Below the pieces are notes generated by a model. It had not been told where the DNA came from, did no database searches, and was given only the letters and a program-made list of their open reading frames with translations. A stretch of 57,351 bases of DNA from Microcaldota archaeon (GTDB lineage: Archaea; Micrarchaeota; Micrarchaeia; Micrarchaeales; CABMGC01): the NCBI GenBank assembly GCA_021790305.1, contig JAJYED010000004.1, positions 1 to 57,351 of the forward strand, written 5' to 3'. Positions within the stretch are counted from its first letter, which is position 1. Each line of letters begins with the position of its first letter. This document shows positions 9,629-18,883 of this stretch, one piece after another. A program made the translations under genes and the position numbers.

Positions 9629-11284
9629 ATGCCGGTAATGAAGATAAACAAGAGTTATCTCGGTTCACTCTTAAAGCTGAAGATAAGTGACGAGCAGTTG
9701 AGGGACCAGATATTGAAGCTGGGACTTGAAATAGAGAGCATGACAAAGAACGAGATTGATATAGAACTGCACCTTTCAAGGCCAGATCTTCTTGACCCGG
9801 TAGGAATAGCAAGAGCTTTGCGCTACTTTATGCATAAGAGCGATAAGTTCCATTACAAACTTGGGAGCGGTAAACCGGAGATGACAATAAATGTTTCCAG
9901 CAGCGTAAAGGGCGTAAGACCGTTTATTGCAGGGATGGTAGTCAAAGGGATAAGATTCGATGATATATCGCTGCAGCAGCTAATGGCATTCACGGATAAG
10001 TTCTGCGATACGTTCGGAAGGGAGAGGAAGAAGATAGCAGTTGGAATACATGATTATGACTCGATAGAAAAAACGGATCTCTCATACACACTTTCAAAGG
10101 ATGACAGTTTCGTTGCTCTTAATTCGAAAGAGCGGGAGAGCTTCAGCAGCATTCTGAAAACCAACAAGAAGGGCATCGATTATGGAGAGTCAATAGCGTA
10201 TGGAGGATCAGGATATCCTGTGCTGAAGGATTCCAAAGGTATCCTTGCCCTGATACCTATAATAAACTCGGAGAGGACCAAGGTTACAAAGTCCACGAAG
10301 AACCTCTTCGTTGACGTGACTGGAAATTCCGAGTATGCGATTGGCAAAAGCATCGATATGCTTGCCGCGATGTTCATGGACATGGGTGCAACTGTCTGTC
10401 CTGTAATCACAGCTTATGGAAGCTCTAAGAAGACGTATCCAATGATGGATTCAGATTATATCTCAATAGCACTTGAGGATATATGGAAGAGCCTTGGAGT
10501 TAAATTTGACTACAGGGCAGCGATATCGCTTGCAAACAAGATGGGTTATGAAGCCGCATCTGTGGGCAAGAAGATAAGATTCAGCACTCCTGAGTACAGG
10601 ATAGATATAATCAACGAACAGGACATAATTGAGGACATGGCCATTGCATACGGCTATGATTACATACAGCCGATAGGATTGCCCAGCTATAATGCAGGAT
10701 CGCTTGAGAGTACAACGCTGATGAACAGGAATCTGGAGAGCATGATGACAGGCATGGGATTCACGCAGGTCATGAATTCCTATCTTACAAATCTATCTGT
10801 GAATTATGAGAAGATGGAGGTAGAGAAAAACAAGGATGAAGCGGTGACTATTACAAACTCGGTAAATTCTTCGGTATCGATGCTTAGAACATGGCTTCTC
10901 CCTTCCCTGATGGGAAATCTGTCAAGATCCCAGCATGAAAAGATGCCGCACAGGCTATTTGAACTGGATATGGCATTTTCCGTGAATGCATCAAAGAAGG
11001 TAAGCGAGGAGTATCGCATTGCAGCCGTCGTGTCTGACCCTAAGGCCAATCTTAATGACATAAAAGCTGTTTTGGAAGAGTTAATGTACCTTAACAGGAT
11101 AAAATACACTGTATCTAAATGCTCGCATGGAAGTTTTATAGAAGGAAGATGCGGGGAGATAAAGGTTGATGGCAAGAGCGTCGGATTCTTCGGTGAGATA
11201 CATCCGAAGATACTGAATAATTTTTCTATAGATGAACCCGTATCAGCATTTGAGATAAATCTTCATGGGCTTGGGATCTACTGA
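9629..11284 (+). CDS. pheT: phenylalanyl-tRNA synthetase beta subunit
   Basis: B5-like segment YRIDIINEQDIIEDMAIAYGYD, C-terminal FGEIHPKILNNF, archaeal length 551 aa. Confidence 0.92.
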   Translation: MPVMKINKSYLGSLLKLKISDEQLRDQILKLGLEIESMTKNEIDIELHLSRPDLLDPVGIARALRYFMHKSDKFHYKLGSGKPEMTINVSSSVKGVRPFIAGMVVKGIRFDDISLQQLMAFTDKFCDTFGRERKKIAVGIHDYDSIEKTDLSYTLSKDDSFVALNSKERESFSSILKTNKKGIDYGESIAYGGSGYPVLKDSKGILALIPIINSERTKVTKSTKNLFVDVTGNSEYAIGKSIDMLAAMFMDMGATVCPVITAYGSSKKTYPMMDSDYISIALEDIWKSLGVKFDYRAAISLANKMGYEAASVGKKIRFSTPEYRIDIINEQDIIEDMAIAYGYDYIQPIGLPSYNAGSLESTTLMNRNLESMMTGMGFTQVMNSYLTNLSVNYEKMEVEKNKDEAVTITNSVNSSVSMLRTWLLPSLMGNLSRSQHEKMPHRLFELDMAFSVNASKKVSEEYRIAAVVSDPKANLNDIKAVLEELMYLNRIKYTVSKCSHGSFIEGRCGEIKVDGKSVGFFGEIHPKILNNFSIDEPVSAFEINLHGLGIY

Positions 11285-12507
11285 TTCTTTCCTCTCTCCT
11301 TTATGAAGTCGGCCTCATCAGATTCCAGATTGAAGTGCTTCTCCATGAATGCCATGGTCTCATCCTTGCCGTATGAGCTCTCTCCGCTTTCCATCATCAG
11401 CTTCAGCAGAGGCATGTAGCCATTTACTATCTCCTTCTTGTTCACATGGAATACTGGAGAGAGCTTCCCCGCTATCTCCTTGATGTACTGGCGCTCCGCT
11501 TTTGTAGTGCTGAGGTATCTTATTACGCTCGGGAAGAGGTAAGGATTTATCGTGCTTATGTATCCTGTATTCTGAAGGCTTACACCACCTGACATAAGAT
11601 CGTTTGAATATCTCAGATAGCCATAGTAGTTCGTGCGTGTCGCATTGTTGTTGAACCTGCTTGCAAGGGCAAGGACAGAATAGGCATTCGCAACATCCTT
11701 CTTTGACAGATATCTTACAGGTATATTCTGGTCAATCCATTTGAGCAGCATGTCCTTGTCTATTCCTGAAGCAAGGGCCACGCTTCTTGATGCGAGTTTC
11801 TTTGAGGTGAATATCTTATCCAACACGGCAAAGGTCTCTACCTTCCTGTCCCTCATTCCAAGGTGCTCCAGCAGTTCAGGACTTGCGTCTACCATCGCTT
11901 CAAGGTCGTTTAGCGCAGCTCTTACGTCCCCGTTTGCCCTGTTTGCGATTATGTCTACCGTTGCCTTGTCCATCGATATGCCCTCCTTTGCAAGTATGTT
12001 GTTCATCAGTGATACCACATCTTTTGCACTTGGTTTCTTGAACTCTATCCTTTCCACGTACTCTCTAAGGAAGACAAGACTCCTGCTCCAGTAATCGTTA
12101 GCGGTCAATATAACAGGGCTTTTGGATTCCCTGAAGAGCTTTGTCAGTATGCCTTCTATTCCCTTGTCAAACCTTGCCGATATCTCGTCTATCTCATCGA
12201 ATATGATTATTACCTTGCTGCCGAAGAGGTTCCTTGATGTTGTTGCAGGGAGAAGCCTTTTCTGCAGCGTTTCTGCGTCACGGTAGTCGCTTGCGTCGAA
12301 TTCTATTATCTCAAAACCGTTGGAGTATGCGAATGCATGCGCTGCCGCAGTCTTCCCGGTTCCCGTAGGCCCATATATCAACAGGGGTCTTTGCTTCTTC
12401 CCAGATTGAACCTCTGCACCGTAATTTATTAACCTGTCAATCTGGTTCCTATTGCCGATAAGCATGTTGAGCGTAATAGGAGCGTATTTCTCGCAGAATG
12501 AGGGCAT
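11278..12507 (-). CDS. rfcL: replication factor C large subunit
   Basis: Walker A YGPTGTGKT, Walker B IIIFDEIDE, AAA+ clamp-loader layout. Confidence 0.88.
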   Translation of the reverse strand: MPSFCEKYAPITLNMLIGNRNQIDRLINYGAEVQSGKKQRPLLIYGPTGTGKTAAAHAFAYSNGFEIIEFDASDYRDAETLQKRLLPATTSRNLFGSKVIIIFDEIDEISARFDKGIEGILTKLFRESKSPVILTANDYWSRSLVFLREYVERIEFKKPSAKDVVSLMNNILAKEGISMDKATVDIIANRANGDVRAALNDLEAMVDASPELLEHLGMRDRKVETFAVLDKIFTSKKLASRSVALASGIDKDMLLKWIDQNIPVRYLSKKDVANAYSVLALASRFNNNATRTNYYGYLRYSNDLMSGGVSLQNTGYISTINPYLFPSVIRYLSTTKAERQYIKEIAGKLSPVFHVNKKEIVNGYMPLLKLMMESGESSYGKDETMAFMEKHFNLESDEADFIKERGKNQ

Positions 12508-12562
12508 GGTATTAATTTATCTGTAAGGAATATAATAGTTCTGAATTAATTCTAAGTGCTAT

Positions 12563-12637
12563 GCTCCGATCGTCTAGTCCGGTCAAGGACGCAGGCCTCT
12601 CACGCCTGTAACCCGGGTTCAAATCCCGGCCGGAGCA
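12563..12637 (+). tRNA. tRNA-Glu (CTC)
   Basis: cloverleaf: GCTCCGA / D arm GTCT..GGAC / CAGGC CTCTCAC GCCTG / CCGGG TTCAAAT CCCGG / CCGGAGC A. Confidence 0.93.
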
Positions 12638-12656
12638 CTTTTGCGTATGTAAAGAA

Positions 12657-12923
12657 TCAGTCCTTTCTTGGCATTTTCTTTAGCTCTTTAAATATGATAA
12701 TAGATGAAGTGATTCCTGCTATCCCCAGCCCTATTGTTGCACCTGCAGCAATGTGTATCAGCTGATTTTCCGGCAGATCATTAGGATTGGCCTTTGAGAA
12801 GTGAATACCGGCGAGCCATGCTCCTATAACTGAGCTTGTGGCAGTGAACTTTATCCCTTCGTTTATCAGATATTTTTTGGGATTATTCTCCTGCTTCCCT
12901 ATTTTGAAGTGCATGCTAAACAA
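12657..12923 (-). CDS. small membrane protein
   Basis: 88 aa with two hydrophobic stretches and FKELKKMPRKD tail; resembles the divergent neighbour. Confidence 0.6.
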   Translation of the reverse strand: MFSMHFKIGKQENNPKKYLINEGIKFTATSSVIGAWLAGIHFSKANPNDLPENQLIHIAAGATIGLGIAGITSSIIIFKELKKMPRKD

Positions 12924-12979
12924 GGATTTAAGATGAATATTATGATTATTAAATATTGTTGCTTTGTGAGAAGAACTTA

Positions 12980-12997
12980 ATACGATATATGTCGTAT
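12980..12997. promoter_or_regulatory. near-perfect 18-bp palindrome in the divergent intergenic region
   Basis: ATACGATATATGTCGTAT, 8 of 9 arm positions complementary. Confidence 0.4.
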
Positions 12998-13036
12998 AAA
13001 ATTATGATCCTGAGTTACTTTTAAAAATCATAAGAT

Positions 13037-13300
13037 TTGTTATATGTATGTGAAGAGATGGAGATTTCAAAAAAACTGAAAGGTAAATACATCGAGAACA
13101 GGCACCTCGTACCTGAGGTGCGCAAGTTCGCTGCGTCAGGAGCTTTCGTAGGAGCATCAGTAGCAGGGATTGGAGGGGTCGCGGCAGGTATGCACGGAGT
13201 AGGTGTTGGAGAGATTACAGCATATGTAGGATCTGCGGCTTTGATCGGCGCTGTTGGATTAGGTATAATGGCTTTCAAGGAATTGAAGAGAAAGGAGTAG
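13037..13300 (+). CDS. small membrane protein
   Basis: 87 aa; two Gly/Ala-rich hydrophobic stretches and FKELKRKE tail. Confidence 0.65.
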   Translation: MLYVCEEMEISKKLKGKYIENRHLVPEVRKFAASGAFVGASVAGIGGVAAGMHGVGVGEITAYVGSAALIGAVGLGIMAFKELKRKE

Positions 13301-13679
13301 GACAGAATAGCAAGGAACTGGATTTTATGCAGTCTGTTGACGCATTTTGTGTGTTTGACTGATATTTGCAGCTTTGGACTGCAGCATAGAAAGTGTTAAA
13401 TATCTAGCAGTACATATAGTAGTTGAAAGAATTTCTGGTACAGATAGGTCATCTTATCCTGAAAAGATTAAGGTAAACATGGCGGCAATCTAAATATATA
13501 GAATTACTTTTTGAGATTTTAGCCGTTTTGCAGATTTTATAACAATCGGTCATTTTACCAGAAGTTCTTTTGACATTCAAAGTACGCAGGGTTTTGAAAA
13601 GATATAAAAACCTTGAGTTATACATAAACTTACAGAATTTTTATACAAAGCACAGCGATGGCTTTATACGGGTCTATTT

Positions 13680-14105
13680 ATGAAGACGCATCTTGAGAAC
13701 AAGCTAATTGCCATAGTAAGAGTCAGAGGAACCTATGGAGTAAGGCATGATATAAAGGAGACCATGAAGAGGATGAACCTGAACAGGGTCAACAGCATGG
13801 TGCTGCTTTACGGCAACAAGGCCAATATAGGCATGATAAACAAGTGCAGCGACTTCGTGACTTACGGAGAGATTGATAATGAGACATTGGAGCTTGTAGC
13901 GAAGAGGAAGGAGATAAAGGTCGAGAAGACAGACATCGATGGCATCTCAGCAGGTAAGAAGAGCCCTAAGGAGGTTATCCCTATGCCAATAAGGATGCAT
14001 CCTCCAAGAAAGGGATACCGAGGCATAAAGCAGAGCTACAAGGCAGGAGGAGACCTTGGATACAGAGGCAAGGAAATAAATTCATTGATAAAGAGAATGG
14101 CATAA
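13680..14105 (+). CDS. rpl30: ribosomal protein uL30
   Basis: LIAIVRVRGTYGVRHDIKETMKRMNLNRVNSMVLL; followed by uL15. Confidence 0.9.
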   Translation: MKTHLENKLIAIVRVRGTYGVRHDIKETMKRMNLNRVNSMVLLYGNKANIGMINKCSDFVTYGEIDNETLELVAKRKEIKVEKTDIDGISAGKKSPKEVIPMPIRMHPPRKGYRGIKQSYKAGGDLGYRGKEINSLIKRMA

Positions 14106-14115
14106 GGTTATTTTT

Positions 14116-14511
14116 ATGGTATTAAGAGTTAAGAAAAAGAGCAGGAAGTTTTTAGGGAGCAGAAGCTGGGGCGTAGGCAACATAAAGAATGCCAGAGGCT
14201 CCGGAGACCGTGGAGGCACAGGAAGTGGAGGAAAGAAGGGAAAGTGGACACACACGGTAGTTTATGAGAAGGATTCGATAAAGAAGGTGGGTTTCAGCCC
14301 TTGGAGAAAGAAGAACTATTCTGAGATAAACCTTGAGGACATCTCAAAGAACATGGATAAGCTCAAGAAGGACAATGAGATAATGCTAAGGAATTACAAG
14401 GTGCTCAGCAGGGGAGAGATAAGCGTGCCTGTAAAGATATCAGCAAAGTCATTTTCAAAGAAGGCTGAGGAGAAGATAAAGGCGGCAGGAGGAGAAGCGG
14501 TAAAGCTTTAG
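14116..14511 (+). CDS. rpl15: ribosomal protein uL15
   Basis: Gly-rich N-terminus (GVGNIKNARGSGDRGGTGSGGKKGKWTH) and C-terminal VKISAKSFSKKAEEKIKAAGGEAVKL. Confidence 0.9.
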   Translation: MVLRVKKKSRKFLGSRSWGVGNIKNARGSGDRGGTGSGGKKGKWTHTVVYEKDSIKKVGFSPWRKKNYSEINLEDISKNMDKLKKDNEIMLRNYKVLSRGEISVPVKISAKSFSKKAEEKIKAAGGEAVKL

Positions 14512-14518
14512 TGTATAC

Positions 14519-15694
14519 ATGGAAAAATTAAGGATTGCGTTTTATACTGACACCTATCTGCCTAACGTCGATGGTGTCGTTACCTCGATAATAAATTTCA
14601 GGAAGGAATTGGAGAGAAGAGGGCATACTGTTTATGTGTTTGCCAGCGCAAGCCCAAAGAACAAGGCACTCTATTCAAATAACAAGACCTTTCTGTATAC
14701 TGGATTGAACTTCAAGCCATATCCGCAGTACAGCATCGCGATATTCCCTTACAATTCGGCAATAAAGTTAAGGTCCCTTGGAGTTGACATCATACATGCG
14801 CAGACACCTTTTGCAATGGGCTTTTCAGGCTTGATGGCAGGAAGGATATCACAGTACCCAGTATTGGGATCCTTCCACACCTTTGTCAACAATAGGCACA
14901 TAGTAGAACATTATTATCCAAAGAGCAGACCGCTGAAAAAGTTTGCAAGCACTTACATGAAGAAATACCTGCGCTTCTTCTACAGGAGATGCGATGGCGT
15001 GATAGCCCCTTCTTTCACTGTGGAGAGGATGCTTTACAAGAGCGGGATAAAGGATGTTCATGTTGTGCCGAACAGCATAGACATATCAAAATTCAACAAC
15101 AAGGTAAGCGGAGATAAGATAAGGAAGAAGTACGGGATAAAGGACAGGGACAAGGTTGTGCTCTACGTTGGAAGGCTGTCTGTAGAGAAGAGGATAGAGA
15201 CTATGCTTAAGGCTGCAAAGCTGCTTATGGACAAGGATGACAAGGTAAAGGTCATGATTGCAGGCAAGGGCCCGTCTGAGTCATATTACAAGGAGGTTGC
15301 GCATAAGCTAGGGGTTGCAGACAGGGTGCGCTTCATAGGTTTTGTTGAGCAGAAGACGCTTCCTGAGGTATATGCGGCTTCTGATCTGGTCTGCATGCCC
15401 TCGACCTTTGAGACCCAGGGAATCGTCTCCGTAGAGGCGATGGCCTGCGGAAAACCCGTGGTCGGAGCAGATTACCTCTCCACAAAGGAGCTCATAAAGA
15501 ACGGTTTCAACGGAGAAAAGTTCCGCGCAGGGGATTACAGGCACTGCGCTAAAAAAATAGATAAGGTTTTAAATGATACTAAACCTTATATTAAAAATGC
15601 CCTTAGTACAGGGCGCAGTTTCTCTTCGGAGAAGATGACAGACAAACTGATAGATGTTTACAAACTACTTTTGTCAAAGCAGGCGATAGACTGA
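14519..15694 (+). CDS. GT4-family glycosyltransferase
   Basis: DTYLPNVDGVVTSI, VGRLSVEKRIETML, PSTFETQGIVSVEAMACGKPVVG. Confidence 0.9.
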   Translation: MEKLRIAFYTDTYLPNVDGVVTSIINFRKELERRGHTVYVFASASPKNKALYSNNKTFLYTGLNFKPYPQYSIAIFPYNSAIKLRSLGVDIIHAQTPFAMGFSGLMAGRISQYPVLGSFHTFVNNRHIVEHYYPKSRPLKKFASTYMKKYLRFFYRRCDGVIAPSFTVERMLYKSGIKDVHVVPNSIDISKFNNKVSGDKIRKKYGIKDRDKVVLYVGRLSVEKRIETMLKAAKLLMDKDDKVKVMIAGKGPSESYYKEVAHKLGVADRVRFIGFVEQKTLPEVYAASDLVCMPSTFETQGIVSVEAMACGKPVVGADYLSTKELIKNGFNGEKFRAGDYRHCAKKIDKVLNDTKPYIKNALSTGRSFSSEKMTDKLIDVYKLLLSKQAID

Positions 15695-15831
15695 GCGAAA
15701 AAGAGAACGGAAACAACAAGGCAGCTGCAGAAGCGGCGCCTACACCTCATAAGAGCGAGAAGCAGGATAAGGTAGAGGAGATCAGGAAGCAGATAGATGA
15801 GGAGAGGAAGAAGGGAGCTTCGATAGCGAAT

Positions 15832-16341
15832 ATGATAAGGGCTACGAAGCGCAGGCTCCTTTACAAGCTTGACGAGAAGGCAGCGGTATCCAAGCTGGCT
15901 CAGATCAGTCATGAGAAGACAAAGGACATAAGGTATCTGAGGAAGAGGAAGAACGAGATAGATTTCAGGATATCCACAGAGGCTTTCACGCTGGATGCCG
16001 AGAGGGATCTTGTAAGGAAGAGAAATGCTATTGAGAAGGAGCTAAACGAAGCGACAAAGAGCTACAGATTGAAGAAGAAGGTAGAGTTCATAGACAAGAG
16101 AATAGAAGAGATGAACAAACAGATAGAGACGATGGTCGAACAGCTTAAGGAATCTAACAAAAAACTCGATGATTACTACAACGAGATGAGAAGGATAAGC
16201 GGCGGCGAAAGAAGAAGGAGGGAGCCTCAGCATGGGGAGGGAAGGCACCAGCAGAAGCCGCAGGAGATAAGCATTGCAGACATCGCCATAATAAACAAGG
16301 AAGAAAGCAAGAAAGAAGAAGATAATTCGGTGATGAATTGA
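15832..16341 (+). CDS. Lys/Glu-rich coiled-coil protein (true start may be upstream, see findings)
   Basis: heptad-like KE-rich sequence; ends overlapping the TTG start of the next gene. Confidence 0.7.
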   Translation: MIRATKRRLLYKLDEKAAVSKLAQISHEKTKDIRYLRKRKNEIDFRISTEAFTLDAERDLVRKRNAIEKELNEATKSYRLKKKVEFIDKRIEEMNKQIETMVEQLKESNKKLDDYYNEMRRISGGERRRREPQHGEGRHQQKPQEISIADIAIINKEESKKEEDNSVMN

Positions 16342-17654
16342 AGATTACATTCCTAGGCGCTGCCGGAGAAGTCGGCAGAAGCTGTATAATGATAGAAGAA
16401 GACGGTACGAGAGTTCTTCTTGACTCGGGCATAAAGCTTGGCAAGAAGATAGAATATCCAGAATTGGATAAGGAGACATTGAAGGGTGTTGATGGGATAG
16501 TGGTGAGCCACGCCCATCTTGACCACAGCGGATACCTTCCGCACATATACTCCATAGGTTATGACAAATACGCATATGCTACGAAGCCTACGTTTGAACT
16601 TACGAATGTGCTTATTAGCGATTATATGCGCATTTCCAATCCTGAAGAGATAACCAAGCAGGGCTTGTCTGCGATGCAGAAGAAGCACAAGATAGTAGAG
16701 TATGGGGAGGAATTCAGGATAAAGAACCTAAGGTTCAGGCTGCTCACTGCAGGGCACATACTCGGCAGCGGGATGGTAGAGGTATCATCTAGCAAGGAGA
16801 AGCTGCTCTATACAGGGGATTTCAACCTCGCTACAAGCAAGCTGCTTGAGCCTGCATCAAACCAGGGTCTTAAGATAGATACCCTTGTTACAGAGAGCAC
16901 GTATAGCGGCAAGGATGATGTGTTCAAACCTGAAAAGGTGACCATGGATTTGATGGTAAACAGTCTGAATGATACGATAACTAGAGGAGGAAAGGCGATA
17001 GTCCCGAGCTTCGCGGTAGGGCGTGCAGAGGAGATACTCCTGCTGCTTGACGATTATATGAAGTCAGGAAGGCTGCAGAAGGTCCCGATACATATCGATG
17101 GCATGATAGGGAAGGCCATGCGCATACACAGGCATAATGTCATATACTGCAGGGACGAGCTGCAGAAGAGGATTCTTATGAATGATGACGATCCGTTCAA
17201 GAGCACGAACTTCAACGTCATAAAGACCAGAGGGGAGCGCAAGAACATAATAAACAGCAGCGAGTCAAGCATAATAGTAACGACAAGCGGCATGCTCACA
17301 GGAGGTCCGGTGATAAACTACCTGCAGTCCCTCGCAAAGGATACAAAGAATAAGCTTATCCTTGTAGGATACCAGGCTGTAGGGACGCCAGGAAGGGAGC
17401 TCTTTGACGGTAAGAAGGAGATACAGATAGAGGATAAGACTATAAAGGTAGGCTTAGAGGTAAATACCTTCCACATCTCTGCCCATGCAGACAGGCCGCA
17501 TCTGGTCAACTTCATAAAGTCCTTGAAGGGCTTGAAGAATGTCTATGCCGTGCATGGAGAAAAAGCTAAAGCAGAAGAATTTGTAGACTATATAAACCAG
17601 GACCACAAGCACAACGCAGTTGCGCCTGAACTTGGTTCTTCTTATAATACCTGA
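16338..17654 (+). CDS. beta-CASP metallo-beta-lactamase ribonuclease (TTG start)
   Basis: SHAHLDHSGYLP, YTGDFN, PSFAVGRAEE, TTSGMLTGGP, VGYQAVGTPGRELFDG, HISAHADRPHL. Confidence 0.92.
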   Translation: MKITFLGAAGEVGRSCIMIEEDGTRVLLDSGIKLGKKIEYPELDKETLKGVDGIVVSHAHLDHSGYLPHIYSIGYDKYAYATKPTFELTNVLISDYMRISNPEEITKQGLSAMQKKHKIVEYGEEFRIKNLRFRLLTAGHILGSGMVEVSSSKEKLLYTGDFNLATSKLLEPASNQGLKIDTLVTESTYSGKDDVFKPEKVTMDLMVNSLNDTITRGGKAIVPSFAVGRAEEILLLLDDYMKSGRLQKVPIHIDGMIGKAMRIHRHNVIYCRDELQKRILMNDDDPFKSTNFNVIKTRGERKNIINSSESSIIVTTSGMLTGGPVINYLQSLAKDTKNKLILVGYQAVGTPGRELFDGKKEIQIEDKTIKVGLEVNTFHISAHADRPHLVNFIKSLKGLKNVYAVHGEKAKAEEFVDYINQDHKHNAVAPELGSSYNT

Positions 17655-17655
17655 T

Positions 17656-17877
17656 TTATTCGTATTTGCTTTTCAGGTGTCTTCGGTACAGGATGAATCC
17701 TATTACCAGTATTACCAGTATCACTACTAGAATAACTAGGTTGAATGATTGAGGCAACGGCTGCTGGATTCCCTGCGGCACTGTTATTGTCGGAGCTATT
17801 GGAATTGAGCTTCCTGATGAATTAGGATTTAAAGAACCTGCGGTTCCAAGCACGTAAACGAAGTCCATATGTAGCAT
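17656..17877 (-). CDS. small C-terminally anchored membrane protein
   Basis: 73 aa; Pro/Ser-rich N-terminal part, TM LVILVVILVILVIGFILY, basic tail. Confidence 0.55.
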   Translation of the reverse strand: MLHMDFVYVLGTAGSLNPNSSGSSIPIAPTITVPQGIQQPLPQSFNLVILVVILVILVIGFILYRRHLKSKYE

Positions 17878-17913
17878 ATTTTAATTGATTACTATTAAAT
17901 AGGTTACATTAAC

Positions 17914-18840
17914 ATGAGACTCCAAAGTGCATTCGAATATCTTATGGTATGGGGCTGGGTAGTCCTGATAATAGCAGTAGTGCTCGTTATGCTCTTTGAG
18001 GAGGGATTGCTGAATCCTCTGAACTTTTACCCCACGGTATATGGGGGTGCTTGCCATGTTATAAGGCCTGATGGCCCTCTCACGACGCAGTTCATAAGCC
18101 TTGCAGGCACTTGCAATGCTGCTTTGCCGCAAAGCGTTGCGGATATGCCGTGCGCATGGCCCAACCTTAACGTGTGTAATCCTAATTTTATGGTTTCAAA
18201 TCTGAATAATTCAATAAATCCATTGACCATCTCGGCGTGGTTCTGGGAACCTCCAAATATAGTTTATGACGGGCAGTCCGTTGGTTATGGAGGGGTGATA
18301 GTAGGATTTAACGGCGTTTATCCAGAGCTTGCAGTAGGTTACAAATCGGGAAGCAATCCTGGATCTTATCTTTGTGGAGGTACGCCCAGCGACATATACT
18401 GCAGTTCGCATAACGCAACTCCGGGGGCATGGAATTATGGAGTCGTTACTATAAGCGATTCCGTGATAAATGTCTATATGAATGGCAAACTGGTAGCATC
18501 AGGTGCAGGAACAGCATTGACTGGAGATAACACGGCATATGTCGGGGTAAATGCCTCCGGGTGCCGCTGCTGGGAGAATTCTGCTGGCCAGTATGAGCCT
18601 TATTACAATAGCGGGTATACTGCAGACGTGCAGATATACAATACAACTCTTTCCTACGGGGACGTAAATGCGCTTTTTGCAGAAGGAATAAACGGTGCCC
18701 CGATAAACCTGAACAATCTTGTCGCATGGTGGCAACTAAATGGCGATTACAACGATTATAGCGGGAACGGGTACAACGGAAATGCCATAAACATATCATC
18801 TACCGGGTCATGGAAGAACACATATGTCGGTAAAAATTGA
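17914..18840 (+). CDS. secreted LamG/concanavalin-like protein with pilin-like (class III-type) N-terminus
   Basis: MRLQSAFEYLMVWGWVVLIIAVVLVML; LNNLVAWWQLNGDYNDYSGNGYNGNA LamG-like motif. Confidence 0.75.
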   Translation: MRLQSAFEYLMVWGWVVLIIAVVLVMLFEEGLLNPLNFYPTVYGGACHVIRPDGPLTTQFISLAGTCNAALPQSVADMPCAWPNLNVCNPNFMVSNLNNSINPLTISAWFWEPPNIVYDGQSVGYGGVIVGFNGVYPELAVGYKSGSNPGSYLCGGTPSDIYCSSHNATPGAWNYGVVTISDSVINVYMNGKLVASGAGTALTGDNTAYVGVNASGCRCWENSAGQYEPYYNSGYTADVQIYNTTLSYGDVNALFAEGINGAPINLNNLVAWWQLNGDYNDYSGNGYNGNAINISSTGSWKNTYVGKN

Positions 18841-18883
18841 TCGGCGCTCAGAAGAAGAGGTTCGCTTTTTCCTGTGTTTGAAG

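Noticed and set aside
13301-13679. 380-bp gap considered for a structural RNA
   Set aside because: No cloverleaf, no C/D box set and no strong long-range pairing seen by eye; only promoter-like AT-rich sequence before uL30.
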